From Micromonospora sp. WMMD980 (GTDB lineage Bacteria > Actinomycetota > Actinomycetes > Mycobacteriales > Micromonosporaceae), in assembly GCF_029626035.1 (NCBI RefSeq), contig NZ_JARUBE010000003.1, positions 3,906,001-3,970,000 on the forward strand: a DNA stretch of 64,000 nucleotides. Reading direction: 5' to 3'. Shown here piece after piece: positions 30,496 through 41,935 of this stretch. Both the position numbers and the translations under genes were made by a program. Under the pieces are notes generated by a model. That model was not told where the DNA came from. It saw only the letters and a program-made list of their open reading frames with translations, and made no database searches. Each line of letters opens with the position of its first letter. The stretch's first letter is position 1.

Positions 30496-31951
30496 ACGTG
30501 CCGACGCTGGACTCCAGCGCGGCGGCCACCCGGTACATCCGGTCGTCGGCCATGGTCGGGGCCATGATCTGGAGGCCGACCGGCAGCCCCTCGGACAGCC
30601 CGCACGGCACCGAGATGGCCGGGCCGCCGTAGAGGTTCGTCGGGATGGTGAACAGGTCCGCCAGATACATCTGGTAGGGATCCGAGGTGCGCGCGCCGAT
30701 CGGGAACGCCACGAACGGCGTGGTCGGCGAGATCAGCGCGTCCACCTGCTCGAACGCGGTGGTGAAGTCGCGGGTGATGAGCGTGCGGACCTTCTGCGCC
30801 TGGCCGTAGTAGGCGTCGTAGTAGCCCGACGACAGCGCGTACGTGCCGACCATGATGCGGCGCTTCACCTCGGGCCCGAAGCCGGCCTCGCGGGTCAGCG
30901 ACATCACCTCCTCCAGCGACCGGTTGCCGTCGTCGCCGACCCGCAGGCCGAAGCGGACGCCGTCGAACCGGGCCAGGTTGGAGGAGCACTCGCTCGGCGC
31001 GATCAGGTAATAGGCCGGCAGCGCGTACTTGAAGTGCGGGCAGGACACCTCGACGATCTCGGCGCCCAGCTTGGCCAGCGCCTCCACCGACTCGCGGAAC
31101 GCGGCCATCACGCCCGGCTCGGCGCCCTCGCCGGTGAACTCGGTGACCACACCGAGCTTCACGCCGGTCAGGTCGCCGCTCGCGCCGAGCTTCGCGGCGC
31201 CCACCACGTCCGGCACCGGGGCCGGGATCGAGGTGGAGTCGCGCGGGTCGTGGCCGCCGATCACCCGGTGCAGCAGCGCGGCGTCCAGCACGTTGCGCGC
31301 GCACGGGCCGGGCGTGTCCAGCGACGACGAGAACGCCACCAGGCCGTACCGGGAGGTGCCGCCGTAGGTGGGCTTCGCGCCGACCGTGCCGGTGACCGCG
31401 CCGGGCTGGCGGATCGAGCCGCCGGTGTCCGAGCCGATCGACAGCGGCGCCTCGTACGCGGCGAGCGCCGCGGCGCTGCCGCCGCCGGAGCCGCCCGGGA
31501 TGCGCTCGGTGTCCCACGGGTTGCGGGTCGGCCCGTACGCCGAGTATTCGGTGGAGGAGCCCATCGCGAACTCGTCCATGTTCGTCTTGCCGAGCATCAC
31601 CGTGCCGGCGGCGCGCAGCCGATCGACGATCGTCGAGTCGTACGGCGGACGCCAGCCCTCCAGGATCTTCGACCCGACGGTGGTCGGCACACCCTTGGTG
31701 GTGAGCACGTCCTTCACCGCGACCGGCACGCCGGCCAGCGGGCCCAGCTCCTCACCGGCGGCCCGCCGCTCGTCCACCGCCTTCGCGGCGGCCAGGGCGC
31801 CGTCGGTGTCGACGTGCAGGAACGCGTGCACCCGGTCGTCGACGGCACCGATCCGGTCCAGGTGGGCGCGGGTGACCTCGACCGCGGAGGCGTCACCGTT
31901 GGCGACGAGCCCGGCGATCTCGACGGCGCTGAGCTTGGTCAGGTCGGTCAC
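30476..31951 (-). CDS. gatA: aspartyl/glutamyl-tRNA amidotransferase subunit A
   Basis: Glutaminase subunit that supplies ammonia to GatB. The 491 residues carry the amidase signature: catalytic Lys in VAVKDVL, then [10 protein letters not shown] with the Ser/cis-Ser pair, and [11 protein letters not shown] with the nucleophile Ser. The C-terminal part ends [21 protein letters not shown], typical of GatA. It starts with GTG, overlapping the gatC stop as GTGA, so the two are translationally coupled. Length and motifs fit GatA rather than a general amidase. Confidence 0.97.
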   Translation of the reverse strand: MTDLTKLSAVEIAGLVANGDASAVEVTRAHLDRIGAVDDRVHAFLHVDTDGALAAAKAVDERRAAGEELGPLAGVPVAVKDVLTTKGVPTTVGSKILEGWRPPYDSTIVDRLRAAGTVMLGKTNMDEFAMGSSTEYSAYGPTRNPWDTERIPGGSGGGSAAALAAYEAPLSIGSDTGGSIRQPGAVTGTVGAKPTYGGTSRYGLVAFSSSLDTPGPCARNVLDAALLHRVIGGHDPRDSTSIPAPVPDVVGAAKLGASGDLTGVKLGVVTEFTGEGAEPGVMAAFRESVEALAKLGAEIVEVSCPHFKYALPAYYLIAPSECSSNLARFDGVRFGLRVGDDGNRSLEEVMSLTREAGFGPEVKRRIMVGTYALSSGYYDAYYGQAQKVRTLITRDFTTAFEQVDALISPTTPFVAFPIGARTSDPYQMYLADLFTIPTNLYGGPAISVPCGLSEGLPVGLQIMAPTMADDRMYRVAAALESSVGTFTPPAL

Positions 31952-32253
31952 GATGCCACATCCTCGTCCAGGATCCGCGGGACGCGGAACCGCTGCTCCT
32001 CGGCGTCGGGCGCACCCGACAGCGCCTCCTGCGGGGTCAGGCCCGGCGTCACCACGTCCTCGCGGAGCACGTTGGTCAACGGCACTGAGTGGGACGTGGG
32101 CGGGATGTCCGCCGCGGCGACCTCGCCGACCTGCGCGACCGACTGGAGGATCACGTCCAACTGGCCGGCGAAGGTGTCCAACTCCTCCTCGGTGACGGCG
32201 AGCCGCGACAGTCGCGCGAGGTGCGCGACCTCCTCGCGGGAGATGGCGGCCAT
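31948..32253 (-). CDS. gatC: aspartyl/glutamyl-tRNA amidotransferase subunit C
   Basis: Small stabilising subunit that belts GatA and GatB together. The 101 residues show the typical start [22 protein letters not shown] and the [16 protein letters not shown] region with a C-terminal [13 protein letters not shown]. It is the first gene of gatC-gatA, and a -10-like TAGACT lies about 87 bases upstream (32340-32345). Confidence 0.95.
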   Translation of the reverse strand: MAAISREEVAHLARLSRLAVTEEELDTFAGQLDVILQSVAQVGEVAAADIPPTSHSVPLTNVLREDVVTPGLTPQEALSGAPDAEEQRFRVPRILDEDVAS

Positions 32254-32356
32254 CGGGTGCCCCCTTCGTGACTGTCTGAGAGACGTCTTCGGTGTGCTGG
32301 CCGCGCGACGGTGAACGATGACGCGCGGTGACCGGAGCGAGTCTATTGTCCCGCCG

Positions 32357-35059
32357 TCACGCCGACGCCTCCGACTCCCCCTCCGTTGCCGGGCCGCCCC
32401 GGCCCTCGGCCTCCACCACCACCGGACGGACCGGGCGGTAACGCGACAGCCAGGTGATCAGCTCCTCCGCCGGCATCGGCCGGGCGTGGAACCAACCCTG
32501 CGCCACGTCGCAGCCGGCGGCGTGCAGCAGCCGCCAGGTGCGCTCGTCCTCCACGCCCTCGGCGACCACCCGCAGCCCGAGCGCCCCGGCCAGCTCGATC
32601 ATCGACCGGACGATCGCCGCGTCGTCCGGGTCGTCCGCCATCCCCAGCACGAACGACCGGTCCACCTTCACCTCGGACAGCGGCAGCCGACGCAGGTGCT
32701 GCAACGAGGAGTAGCCGGTGCCGAAGTCGTCGAGCGCGATGCCCACCCCGATCCGGTGCAGCTGGGTGATGCTGGCCAGCACCCGCCTCGGGTCGGCCAT
32801 CAGGGCGCCCTCGGTGATCTCCACCTGGAGCCGCTGCGGCGGCACCCCGTACCGGGTCAACCGGTCGGCGATCTGGTCGGCGATCTCGCCGGTGTGCAGG
32901 TCCCGCACGCTGACGTTGAGCGCCGCGCGCAGCGTCAGCCCGGCCGCCGACCACTTGGCCACCTGCTCCACCACGTCGTCCACCACCCGGCGGGTGAGCA
33001 GGCGCATCACCGCGCTCTGCTCGGCGACCTGGATCAGCTCCCCCGGGTCGACCATGCCCCGGCGCGGGTGCCGCCAGCGCAGCAACGCCTCCACGCCGAC
33101 CACCTCGCCGGTCGCGATGGCGATCTGCGGCTGGTAGTACATGGTGATCTCGCCCGGGTCGCCGGCCGGGTCGTCCGGGGCGTGCGCGCCGGGCCGGTCA
33201 CCGGTCACCGCGGGCACGACGCCGGGTGCGGTCGGCTCGCCGCCCGTCCACCCGCCGGCCGCCGGCGCCGCCGTGACCGGCACGGTTTCCACGGGTACGG
33301 CCGGCGCAGCACTCCCCGCAGCCACGTCCGGCGCGGCCGGTGCCGACCGTGTCGGGTGGGCGGCGGGCGCGGCCGGTGCCGTCGGTGCGGACCGGGCCGG
33401 GTGGGTGGCCGGCGCGCCGATCGCGCTCGGCGCGGTGTCGACGGTTCCCGAGCCGGCCGGGCCGGTGGACGTGCCGCCACGGGCGGCCCGGCGACGGATC
33501 GGGTCGGCACCGGTGAGGATCCGCTCGATCAGATCGTCGTCGGGTCGCGCGTCGACACGCTCCCGGCGACGTCGCAGCCGCCACCGGGCCGGCCCACCAC
33601 CGGGCCGCACCCCGCCGGGGCCGTCGTCGCGTGCCGGCCGCTCCTCGTGGGCCGGCCGCTCCTCGTGGGCCGGCCGGGCGGCGGGCAGGCTCGGCGCCAG
33701 CACGGCCCCGTCACCGCCGCGCACGCCCGCCGGCTCCCCGGCCGGCACCGGGTGCGGGGACTCCAGCACCCGGCGCAGGTCGGCCAGGAGGCTCAACCGC
33801 TCGGCCGAGTTGTGGTCGGACTCCGGCGCGTAGACCGCCACGGTGTCGTTGCGGTGCTTGGCGTCGTACATGGCCACGTCGGCGTGCCGCATCAGGGTGG
33901 CGAAGTCCGCGCCGTGCTCGGGGAAGAGCGCCACCCCTATCGAGCCGCCGACGTCCAGCGGCAACCCGTCCAGCGGCACCGGCTCGGCGAGCGCGGCGAC
34001 CACCCGGTCGGCCCGCCCACGGGCCGCCTCGACATCGGACAGCCGGGGCACGACGATGGCGAACTCGTCGCCGCCGAGCCGCGCCACCAGCTCGCCGTCG
34101 TCGGCCACGTCGACCAGCCGGGCGCTCACCTCGACCAGCAGCCGGTCGCCCACCGCGTGCCCGAGCGCGTCGTTGACGTGCTTGAACCGGTCGAGGTCGA
34201 GCAGCAGCAGGGCCAGGTGGGCGTCCGGTTCGCCCCGGGCGGCCCGCTCGGCGTGCAGGTGCACCTGCTCGGCTACCTCGGTGAGCAGCGCCTTGCGGTT
34301 GGGCAGCCCGGTGAGCGGGTCGACGTCGGCGAGCTGTTCCCGTTCGGCGGAGAGCCGCGCCATCCGGTAGACCGCGAAGAGCGGCACCAGCACCAGTGGG
34401 ATCAGCGCCGCGCTGACCCGGGCGGCGGCCACCAGCACCGGCGCGAGCAGCAGCAGCGAACCGGTGGAGAGCAGCTCGTAGGCCAGCCCGAGCCGGACGC
34501 TGGGCCACCACCGGTCACCGAACCGCAGCCGGATGGCGGAGTTGACCAGGCCGTAGTTGACCATGAACCAGGCCACCGTGGCGCCGCCGAGCGCCGCCAC
34601 GTCGGTCCAGCGCAGCCGGCCCTCGCCGAACAGCTCGCCCGCGCCGAGCCGGCCGACCGCGTACGCGGCGGCGAGCGCGCACGCGTACTGGGCGGCGTTG
34701 AAGCCGGTGCGCCAGGCGGCGTATCCGAGCCGCCAGCCGGACACCGCCACCGCCACCGCCTGCACCGCCACGGCCGGGCCGAGACCCCAGCCGAGCAGGA
34801 TGGCGAAGGTGAAGCAGGTCGACGGGAAGAGCGCCGACGTCTGTCGCCGCCCCGGCGGGACGAACGGACGGGCGTCGCAGGCGACGGCGAGCGCCGCCAT
34901 GGTCCAGAACGCGACCGGCAGCTCGGTCAGCCGGCCCGGTAGCGCGGCCAGCGGCCCGGCCGAGACGAGCACCGCGGTCGCGCCGACCGCGGCGACGAAG
35001 CCGAAGAACGGCCGGGCCCGCCCGGGCGGGACCGAGTTGCGCGGGTCGCCGGTCGCCAT
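32357..35059 (-). CDS. membrane GGDEF-EAL protein with a 201-residue insertion
   Basis: A 900-residue protein: membrane region with about seven hydrophobic segments (1-230), GGDEF domain (about 240-410, intact GGDEF at 329-333, no RxxD inhibitory site since the position reads DDGE), and EAL domain (about 636-880) with [25 protein letters not shown] and VVAEG all intact. Between the leading EAL helix ([11 protein letters not shown]) and the first barrel strand (ITMYYQPQ) lies a Pro/Ala/Thr-rich stretch of about 201 residues (435-635), which contains tandem HEERPA repeats. Normally this junction is under ten residues. Both catalytic sites look usable. Confidence 0.92.
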   Translation of the reverse strand: MATGDPRNSVPPGRARPFFGFVAAVGATAVLVSAGPLAALPGRLTELPVAFWTMAALAVACDARPFVPPGRRQTSALFPSTCFTFAILLGWGLGPAVAVQAVAVAVSGWRLGYAAWRTGFNAAQYACALAAAYAVGRLGAGELFGEGRLRWTDVAALGGATVAWFMVNYGLVNSAIRLRFGDRWWPSVRLGLAYELLSTGSLLLLAPVLVAAARVSAALIPLVLVPLFAVYRMARLSAEREQLADVDPLTGLPNRKALLTEVAEQVHLHAERAARGEPDAHLALLLLDLDRFKHVNDALGHAVGDRLLVEVSARLVDVADDGELVARLGGDEFAIVVPRLSDVEAARGRADRVVAALAEPVPLDGLPLDVGGSIGVALFPEHGADFATLMRHADVAMYDAKHRNDTVAVYAPESDHNSAERLSLLADLRRVLESPHPVPAGEPAGVRGGDGAVLAPSLPAARPAHEERPAHEERPARDDGPGGVRPGGGPARWRLRRRRERVDARPDDDLIERILTGADPIRRRAARGGTSTGPAGSGTVDTAPSAIGAPATHPARSAPTAPAAPAAHPTRSAPAAPDVAAGSAAPAVPVETVPVTAAPAAGGWTGGEPTAPGVVPAVTGDRPGAHAPDDPAGDPGEITMYYQPQIAIATGEVVGVEALLRWRHPRRGMVDPGELIQVAEQSAVMRLLTRRVVDDVVEQVAKWSAAGLTLRAALNVSVRDLHTGEIADQIADRLTRYGVPPQRLQVEITEGALMADPRRVLASITQLHRIGVGIALDDFGTGYSSLQHLRRLPLSEVKVDRSFVLGMADDPDDAAIVRSMIELAGALGLRVVAEGVEDERTWRLLHAAGCDVAQGWFHARPMPAEELITWLSRYRPVRPVVVEAEGRGGPATEGESEASA
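33634..33669. repeat. 18-bp tandem repeat, two copies
   Basis: Two exact 18-base units, CCGGCCGCTCCTCGTGGG, lie head to tail inside the insertion of the GGDEF-EAL gene and encode the repeated PAHEER. They suggest the insertion grew by slippage or unequal exchange. Confidence 0.8.
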
Positions 35060-35198
35060 CGCACCTCCCGGGAGCGGTCGTGGCGCGCGCCGTCACACGC
35101 CGTACGCCAATGAAACGCCCTACCGGCCACTTTCCCCGACACGACAGCCACGAATCGGTCGTAGTCGTAATTAAGTTGGTATACGCCGCGGGCCGCGC
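35060..35198. other. intergenic, with an AT-rich patch
   Basis: 139 bases between ligA and the GGDEF-EAL gene on the same strand. The stretch around 35164-35184 (GTAATTAAGTTGGTATAC) is strikingly AT-rich for this genome and probably marks a promoter for the downstream gene or the end of ligA transcription. Confidence 0.4.
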
Positions 35199-37541
<2,343 letters not shown>

Positions 37542-38111
37542 ATGCGCGACGGGCTGATCTGGGCGCTGGTGATCGTGGCCTGCGTGGCGGCGGGCTGGCT
37601 GTGGAGCGAGTGGCGCCGTCGGTCCGTCGACCGACCGGCCGGGACGCCGCGACGTGACCGCTCCGGGGGCCGCCGGCGCCCGGGTGGCGGCGGCCGGCCC
37701 GGAGGTCCGCCCCGTGGTGGCCGCTCCGGAGGCGGGGGCGGCCGGACCGGTGCGCCACCGCGGCCGCGCGACGCCGGGCGGCCGGACCGGAACGGCCCGC
37801 GCCCCGGGGAGATCTGGTGGGCCGACGTGCCCTACGCCGACGGCACCGGCTCGAAGGTGCGTCCCTGCCTGGTGTTGCGGGTCGACGGGGCCGACGCCGA
37901 GGTCCTGAAGATCACCAGCCAGGACAAGTCGGACCGGGACGACCACGTGTCCATCCCCACCCGGAGCTGGGACGCCGACGCCGAGCACGACAGCTGGCTC
38001 GACGTCAGCGAGCCGATTCCGGTGGCGTTGTCGGCGTTCGCGGACAAGGCCGGCGACTGCGACGCCGGGGTGTGGCGCGGCGTCCGCCGCCTGCCCCACC
38101 TCACCGCCTAG
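37542..38111 (+). CDS. membrane-tethered PemK/MazF-like protein
   Basis: 189 residues: an N-terminal hydrophobic helix (about 5-22: IWALVIVACVAAGWLW), a Gly/Arg/Pro-rich disordered linker (about 28-85), then a MazF/PemK fold (about 88-187) with the family start GEIWWADVPYADGTGSKVRPCLVLR. MazF toxins are ribosome-independent or -dependent mRNA endonucleases; the RP residues of the conserved loop are present. There is no antitoxin gene on either side, and a membrane anchor is not a feature of classic toxins, so a housekeeping or regulatory RNA role is possible. GGAAGG lies upstream of the ATG. Confidence 0.85.
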   Translation: MRDGLIWALVIVACVAAGWLWSEWRRRSVDRPAGTPRRDRSGGRRRPGGGGRPGGPPRGGRSGGGGGRTGAPPRPRDAGRPDRNGPRPGEIWWADVPYADGTGSKVRPCLVLRVDGADAEVLKITSQDKSDRDDHVSIPTRSWDADAEHDSWLDVSEPIPVALSAFADKAGDCDAGVWRGVRRLPHLTA

Positions 38112-38123
38112 CGGCGCGGGCGC

Positions 38124-39137
38124 TCAGTCGAGCGCGGCGGCCAGGGCGGTGAGCTGGTCGGCGTACTCGATCCGGCCGGACCAGGCCGCCGGCCAGGCGG
38201 CCATGCCGTGCGCGGCCCCGACGAACGCCCCGGCCAGTGCCGCGATGGAGTCGGAGTCGCCGGCGGTGGTGGCCCCCCGGGCCAGCGCGCCGACCGGGTC
38301 GTCCGGGTGCCGCAGCGCGCAGAGCAGCGCGGTCGCGAGCGCCTCCTCGGCGATCCACCCCTCGCCGGTGAGCCGGCACGGGTCGCCGCCGTCGTCCGGG
38401 CGGGCCAGCGCCGCGTCGAGCCGGCCGAGCACCCGCAGGCAGTCGTCCCAGCCCCGGGCGGCGAACTCCGCCGCGGTGGTGGCGCCGGGTCGCTGCCACA
38501 GGTCGCCGAGCCAGTCGCCCCGGTAGACCGTGCGCTGCTCGTGGGCTCGCGCGATGAGCAGGCCGGGCAACTCCGGCAGTGCGGCGCCGTCGCGCAGCAG
38601 CCGGACGGCGTACGCCGTCAGCTCGCTCGCCGCCAGCCCGGTCGGGTGGCCGTGGGTGAGGCCGGCCTGGAGCTGGGCCAGCCCGGCCATCGTGTCGAGG
38701 TCGACGTCGAGCAGCCCGACCGGGGTGACCCGCATGTTGGCGCCGCAGCCCTTCGAGCCGGCGACCGTGGCCTCCTGCCACCGGGTTCCCCGGCTCAGTT
38801 CGGCGCAGGCCCGCAGGCAGGTCATGCCCGGCGCGCGGTTGTTGTCGGGGCTGGCCGCCCAGTCGAGGAAGCGCTGCCGCAGCAGCGGCTCCACCGCCTC
38901 CGCCGTGAGCGCGGGCGCGTCGTGCAGCGCCCACGCCACCGCCAGCGCCATCTGGGTGTCGTCGGTGACCTGCGCCGGGTCGCCGTCCAGCTCGCGCGGC
39001 CCGCTCGGGCCCCAGCGCCGGACGATCTCGGTGACGGTGAGAAACTCGGTCGGCTTGCCCAGGGCGTCGCCGTAGGCCAGGCCGAAGAGCGAACCGGCGG
39101 CGCGGCGGTCGGGGGAGACGGTCACGGTGGTGATCAT
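38124..39137 (-). CDS. ADP-ribosylglycohydrolase (DraG-like) family protein
   Basis: Predicted Mg-dependent enzyme that removes ADP-ribose from proteins or small molecules. The 337 residues show the opening RAAGSLFGLAYGDALGKPTEF, the metal motif TDDTQMAL, and the second acidic cluster GDSDSIAALAGAFVGA, so both metal sites are complete. It starts at ATG 39137 (MITTVTV); a slightly longer start at 39152 is possible. It converges on the MazF-like gene with 12 bases between the stops. No ADP-ribosyltransferase gene is nearby, so the target is unknown. Confidence 0.9.
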   Translation of the reverse strand: MITTVTVSPDRRAAGSLFGLAYGDALGKPTEFLTVTEIVRRWGPSGPRELDGDPAQVTDDTQMALAVAWALHDAPALTAEAVEPLLRQRFLDWAASPDNNRAPGMTCLRACAELSRGTRWQEATVAGSKGCGANMRVTPVGLLDVDLDTMAGLAQLQAGLTHGHPTGLAASELTAYAVRLLRDGAALPELPGLLIARAHEQRTVYRGDWLGDLWQRPGATTAAEFAARGWDDCLRVLGRLDAALARPDDGGDPCRLTGEGWIAEEALATALLCALRHPDDPVGALARGATTAGDSDSIAALAGAFVGAAHGMAAWPAAWSGRIEYADQLTALAAALD

Positions 39138-39163
39138 GCACCCGCCGCGCAAGCCCCGCGCGG

Positions 39164-39532
39164 TCAGTCCCAGCAGAGGCAGAACGGGTGGCCGGCCGGG
39201 TCGGCGTAGACCCGCCAGCCGTCGCCCTCACCGGGCAGCCGTCGGGCGCCGAGGGCCAGCGCCGCCTTCTCGGCGGCCTCGATGTCGTCCACCGTGACGT
39301 CCAGGTGGAACTGCTGTGGCCGCTCGGGGTCGGGCCAGGCCGGCGCGCGCAGGTTCAGCGCCTTCTGGAAGGCCAGCCGGGGCAGGTGGCCGGGCGGGCC
39401 GCCGAGCACCACCCACTCGTCGCCCTCGGAGTTCTCCTCGATCAGCGGCATGCCGAGCAGCTCCGCGTAGAAGCCGGCCAGGGCGCGCGGATCAGGGCAG
39501 TCGATCACGGTGGAGCGCAGTCGTCCGATCAT
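39164..39532 (-). CDS. VOC/glyoxalase-fold protein
   Basis: 122 residues with two beta-alpha-beta-beta-beta modules: MIGRLRSTVIDCPDPRALAGFYAELLG at the start and FHLDVTVDDIEAAEKAALALGARRL in the second half, ending DPAGHPFCLCWD. The family includes bleomycin-resistance proteins, glyoxalases and dioxygenases; the metal positions (His in QFHLDV, Glu near the N-terminus) are only partly kept, so the reaction is unknown. ATG start; it lies 26 bases before the ADP-ribosylglycohydrolase gene on the same strand. Confidence 0.88.
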   Translation of the reverse strand: MIGRLRSTVIDCPDPRALAGFYAELLGMPLIEENSEGDEWVVLGGPPGHLPRLAFQKALNLRAPAWPDPERPQQFHLDVTVDDIEAAEKAALALGARRLPGEGDGWRVYADPAGHPFCLCWD

Positions 39533-39569
39533 GTGAGCGATCCTGCCCCCGGGGTACGACAGGAAACCG

Positions 39570-40574
39570 TCACTCCTCGGCGAGCCGCCGGCCGGCGTCC
39601 CGGCAGGCGGCCAGCACCGCCCGGGCGTACGCCGGGGTCGCGCCGGCCAGGCCGCACGCGGGTGTGACCACCACCTGCTCGGCCATCCGGCGGCGGGGGA
39701 AGCCGAGCTGGTCCCAGACCCGGCGGACCCGGTCGGCGATCCCGGCCGACGTCGGCGCCCGGCCGGACGCCGGTGGCAGCGTGGGGGCGACACCGGCCAG
39801 TAGGCCGAACCCGGCGTCGATCGCCTCGCCGAGCGGATCCAGGTCGGTGACCAGGGACAGGTCGAGGGCGACACCGGCGGCGCCGGCGGAACGGATCAGC
39901 TCCAGCGGCACGCCCGGCGCGCAGCAGTGCACGAGCGCGGGGACCCCGGCCGCGTCGAGCACGTCACGCACCAACGCGCGGGCGACCTCCGGCTCCACCG
40001 CGCGGTGGGTGCCGAAGCCGCTCTCGGTGGGCACCCGGCCGGCCAGCACCGCCGGCAGCGAGGGCTCGTCGAGCTGGAGCAGCACCGAGGCGCGGGGCAG
40101 CCGTCGGGCCACCGCCGCCACGTGCCCCCGCAACCCTTCGCCGAGCGAACCGGCGAGGTCGCGCACCGCGCCCGGATCGCGCAGCACCCGGCCACCGAGC
40201 GGCAGTTCCAGCGTGGCGGCCAGGGTGAACGGGCCGGCGGCCTGGACCTTGACCGGACCGGCGTACTCCTCGGCCTGCTCGGCGAGCTGGTCGAGGTCGC
40301 GCTCCATGAGGTCGCGCGCGCGGCGCAGGTCCCGCCCGGGGCGTGGGGCGATCCGCCAACGAGCCGCGTACAACTCGACCGGCAACTCGACGAGCAGGCC
40401 GGCCGTGCGACCGACCAGGTCCGCGCCCGGCCCCCGGGCGGGCAGCTCCGGCAGGTGCGGCAGGGCAGGCAGCTCGCCGAGCACGATCCGCTGCGCCTCG
40501 GCGATGTCGGTGCCGGGCAACGAACCGATCCCGGTCGCCGCGCCGGCCGGCCAGGGCCACTGCTGATCAGTCAC
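39570..40574 (-). CDS. MetE-core-like (cobalamin-independent methionine synthase family) protein
   Basis: 334 residues corresponding only to the C-terminal catalytic half of MetE. It begins WPAGAATGIGSLPG, has LVHCCAPG with the His-x-Cys zinc ligands and TPACGLAG with the second Cys, so the zinc site is plausible. It lacks the N-terminal folate-binding half, as do archaeal-type core MetE proteins, so the methyl donor may not be a folate. Homologues sit next to mnmA in many actinobacteria, from memory. The GTG start is supported by TAGGCT six bases upstream. Confidence 0.82.
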   Translation of the reverse strand: MTDQQWPWPAGAATGIGSLPGTDIAEAQRIVLGELPALPHLPELPARGPGADLVGRTAGLLVELPVELYAARWRIAPRPGRDLRRARDLMERDLDQLAEQAEEYAGPVKVQAAGPFTLAATLELPLGGRVLRDPGAVRDLAGSLGEGLRGHVAAVARRLPRASVLLQLDEPSLPAVLAGRVPTESGFGTHRAVEPEVARALVRDVLDAAGVPALVHCCAPGVPLELIRSAGAAGVALDLSLVTDLDPLGEAIDAGFGLLAGVAPTLPPASGRAPTSAGIADRVRRVWDQLGFPRRRMAEQVVVTPACGLAGATPAYARAVLAACRDAGRRLAEE

Positions 40575-40821
40575 CGCCGCAGCCTATCCGCCGTGCCGAC
40601 CCGCACAGCCGGCACGCCAGCGCGGACCTCCCGGGGTGGCTCAGCCGGCTTGAGCGACGCCTTCGGCACCGGCGACGCGGACGGATAGCCGAGGAGGCCA
40701 CGGCATCGACACCGGGTGCCGACAAACTTGATGGCGTGAATGACTCGGCGGGAAACCGTTCCGGCGCGGGCGGGGTCCGCCGGCACGAAGCGGCGCGGGC
40801 GTGCGTGCCCGTGGCGGAGCG
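40575..40821. other. intergenic region, no gene recognised
   Basis: 247 bases between mnmA and the MetE-like gene, both on the minus strand. It holds the TAGGCT element of the latter (40581-40586). A stretch at about 40634-40655 mimics a tRNA D-arm, but no anticodon or T-arm follows. No small gene is supported. Confidence 0.45.
40581..40586 (-). promoter_or_regulatory. -10-like TAGGCT, leaderless start
   Basis: TAGGCT on the minus strand ends six bases before the GTG of the MetE-like gene, supporting that start and a leaderless mRNA. Confidence 0.55.
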
Positions 40822-41895
40822 TCAGGCGGCGATGGTGGCGGAGCCGAGGACCACGTCGCCGGCCGGGTCCGGCCGGTAGGCCACGATCGCCTGGCCGGCG
40901 GCCACGCCGCGCAGCGGGCGGCGCAGCGCGGCGTGCAGCGCGTCGGCGTCCACCGAGACGGTGGCCGGCACCACGTCGCCGTGGGCTCGCAGTTGGACCT
41001 CGCACTCGATCGGCCCGTCCGGGCGCGGCCCGCCGGTCCAGACCGGTCGAGTGGCCCGCACCGAGGAGACCTCGAGCGCCTCGGCCGGGCCGACCGTCAC
41101 GGTGTTGGTCTTCGGCGTGATGGAGAGCACGTAGCGGGGCCGACCGTCTGCCGCGGGACGGTCCAGGTGCAGCCCGCGCCGCTGCCCGACCGTGTACTGG
41201 TAGGCGCCGCTGTGGTTGCCCACGACCGCGCCGGTGAGCGCGTCCACCACCTGGCCCGGCGCCTCGCCCAGCCGCTGGGCGAGGAAACCCCGGGTGTCGC
41301 CGTCCGCGATGAAGCAGATGTCGTGCGAGTCCGGCTTGTCAGCCACGGCCAGGCCGCGCCGGGCCGCCTCGGCCCGCACCTCGGCCTTGGTGGAGTCGCC
41401 GAGTGGGAAGATCGACCGGTCGAGCTGCGCGCGGGTCAGCACCGCCAGCACGTACGACTGGTCCTTGGCCGCGTCGACGCTGCGCCGCAGCAGGCCGTCG
41501 GCACCGAGCCGGGCGTGGTGGCCGGTCACCACCGCGTCGAAGCCCAGGGCCACGGCGCGGTCCAGCACCGCGGCGAACTTGATCTTCTCGTTGCAGCGCA
41601 GGCACGGGTTCGGGGTACGCCCGGCGGCGTACTCGGCGACGAAGTCGTCGACCACGTCGTCGTGGAAGCGGTCCGCCATGTCCCACACGTAGAACGGGAT
41701 GCCCAGCACGTCGGCGGCGCGCCGGGCGTCCCGGGAGTCCTCGAGCGTGCAGCAGCCCCGGGCGCCGGTGCGGTAGGTCTGCGGGTTGCGGGCCAGCGCC
41801 AGGTGCACCCCGGTCACATCGTGCCCGGCCTCCACCGCCCGCGCCGCCGCGACGGCGGAGTCCACCCCGCCCGACATCGCCGCCAGAACCCTCAC
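40822..41895 (-). CDS. mnmA: tRNA-specific 2-thiouridylase
   Basis: Thiolates uridine 34 of Lys, Glu and Gln tRNAs with sulfur passed from a cysteine desulfurase. The 357 residues start with the PP-loop SGGVDS (8-13), have the first catalytic Cys in [13 protein letters not shown] and the second in DICFI, and the C-terminal [13 protein letters not shown] and beta-barrel domains. GTG start. It follows a cysteine desulfurase gene by 40 bases on the same strand, which supplies the sulfur donor: the pair is a coherent tRNA thiolation unit. Confidence 0.96.
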   Translation of the reverse strand: MRVLAAMSGGVDSAVAAARAVEAGHDVTGVHLALARNPQTYRTGARGCCTLEDSRDARRAADVLGIPFYVWDMADRFHDDVVDDFVAEYAAGRTPNPCLRCNEKIKFAAVLDRAVALGFDAVVTGHHARLGADGLLRRSVDAAKDQSYVLAVLTRAQLDRSIFPLGDSTKAEVRAEAARRGLAVADKPDSHDICFIADGDTRGFLAQRLGEAPGQVVDALTGAVVGNHSGAYQYTVGQRRGLHLDRPAADGRPRYVLSITPKTNTVTVGPAEALEVSSVRATRPVWTGGPRPDGPIECEVQLRAHGDVVPATVSVDADALHAALRRPLRGVAAGQAIVAYRPDPAGDVVLGSATIAA

Positions 41896-41935
41896 CGGCC
41901 GACCCCCTTCGTCCTCGTCACCGAGGGTATCCGGC

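Noticed and set aside
40634..40670. tRNA-like D-arm (GGTGGCTCAGCCGGCTTGAGC)
   Set aside because: No matching acceptor stem, anticodon arm or T-arm follows within 90 bases on either strand.
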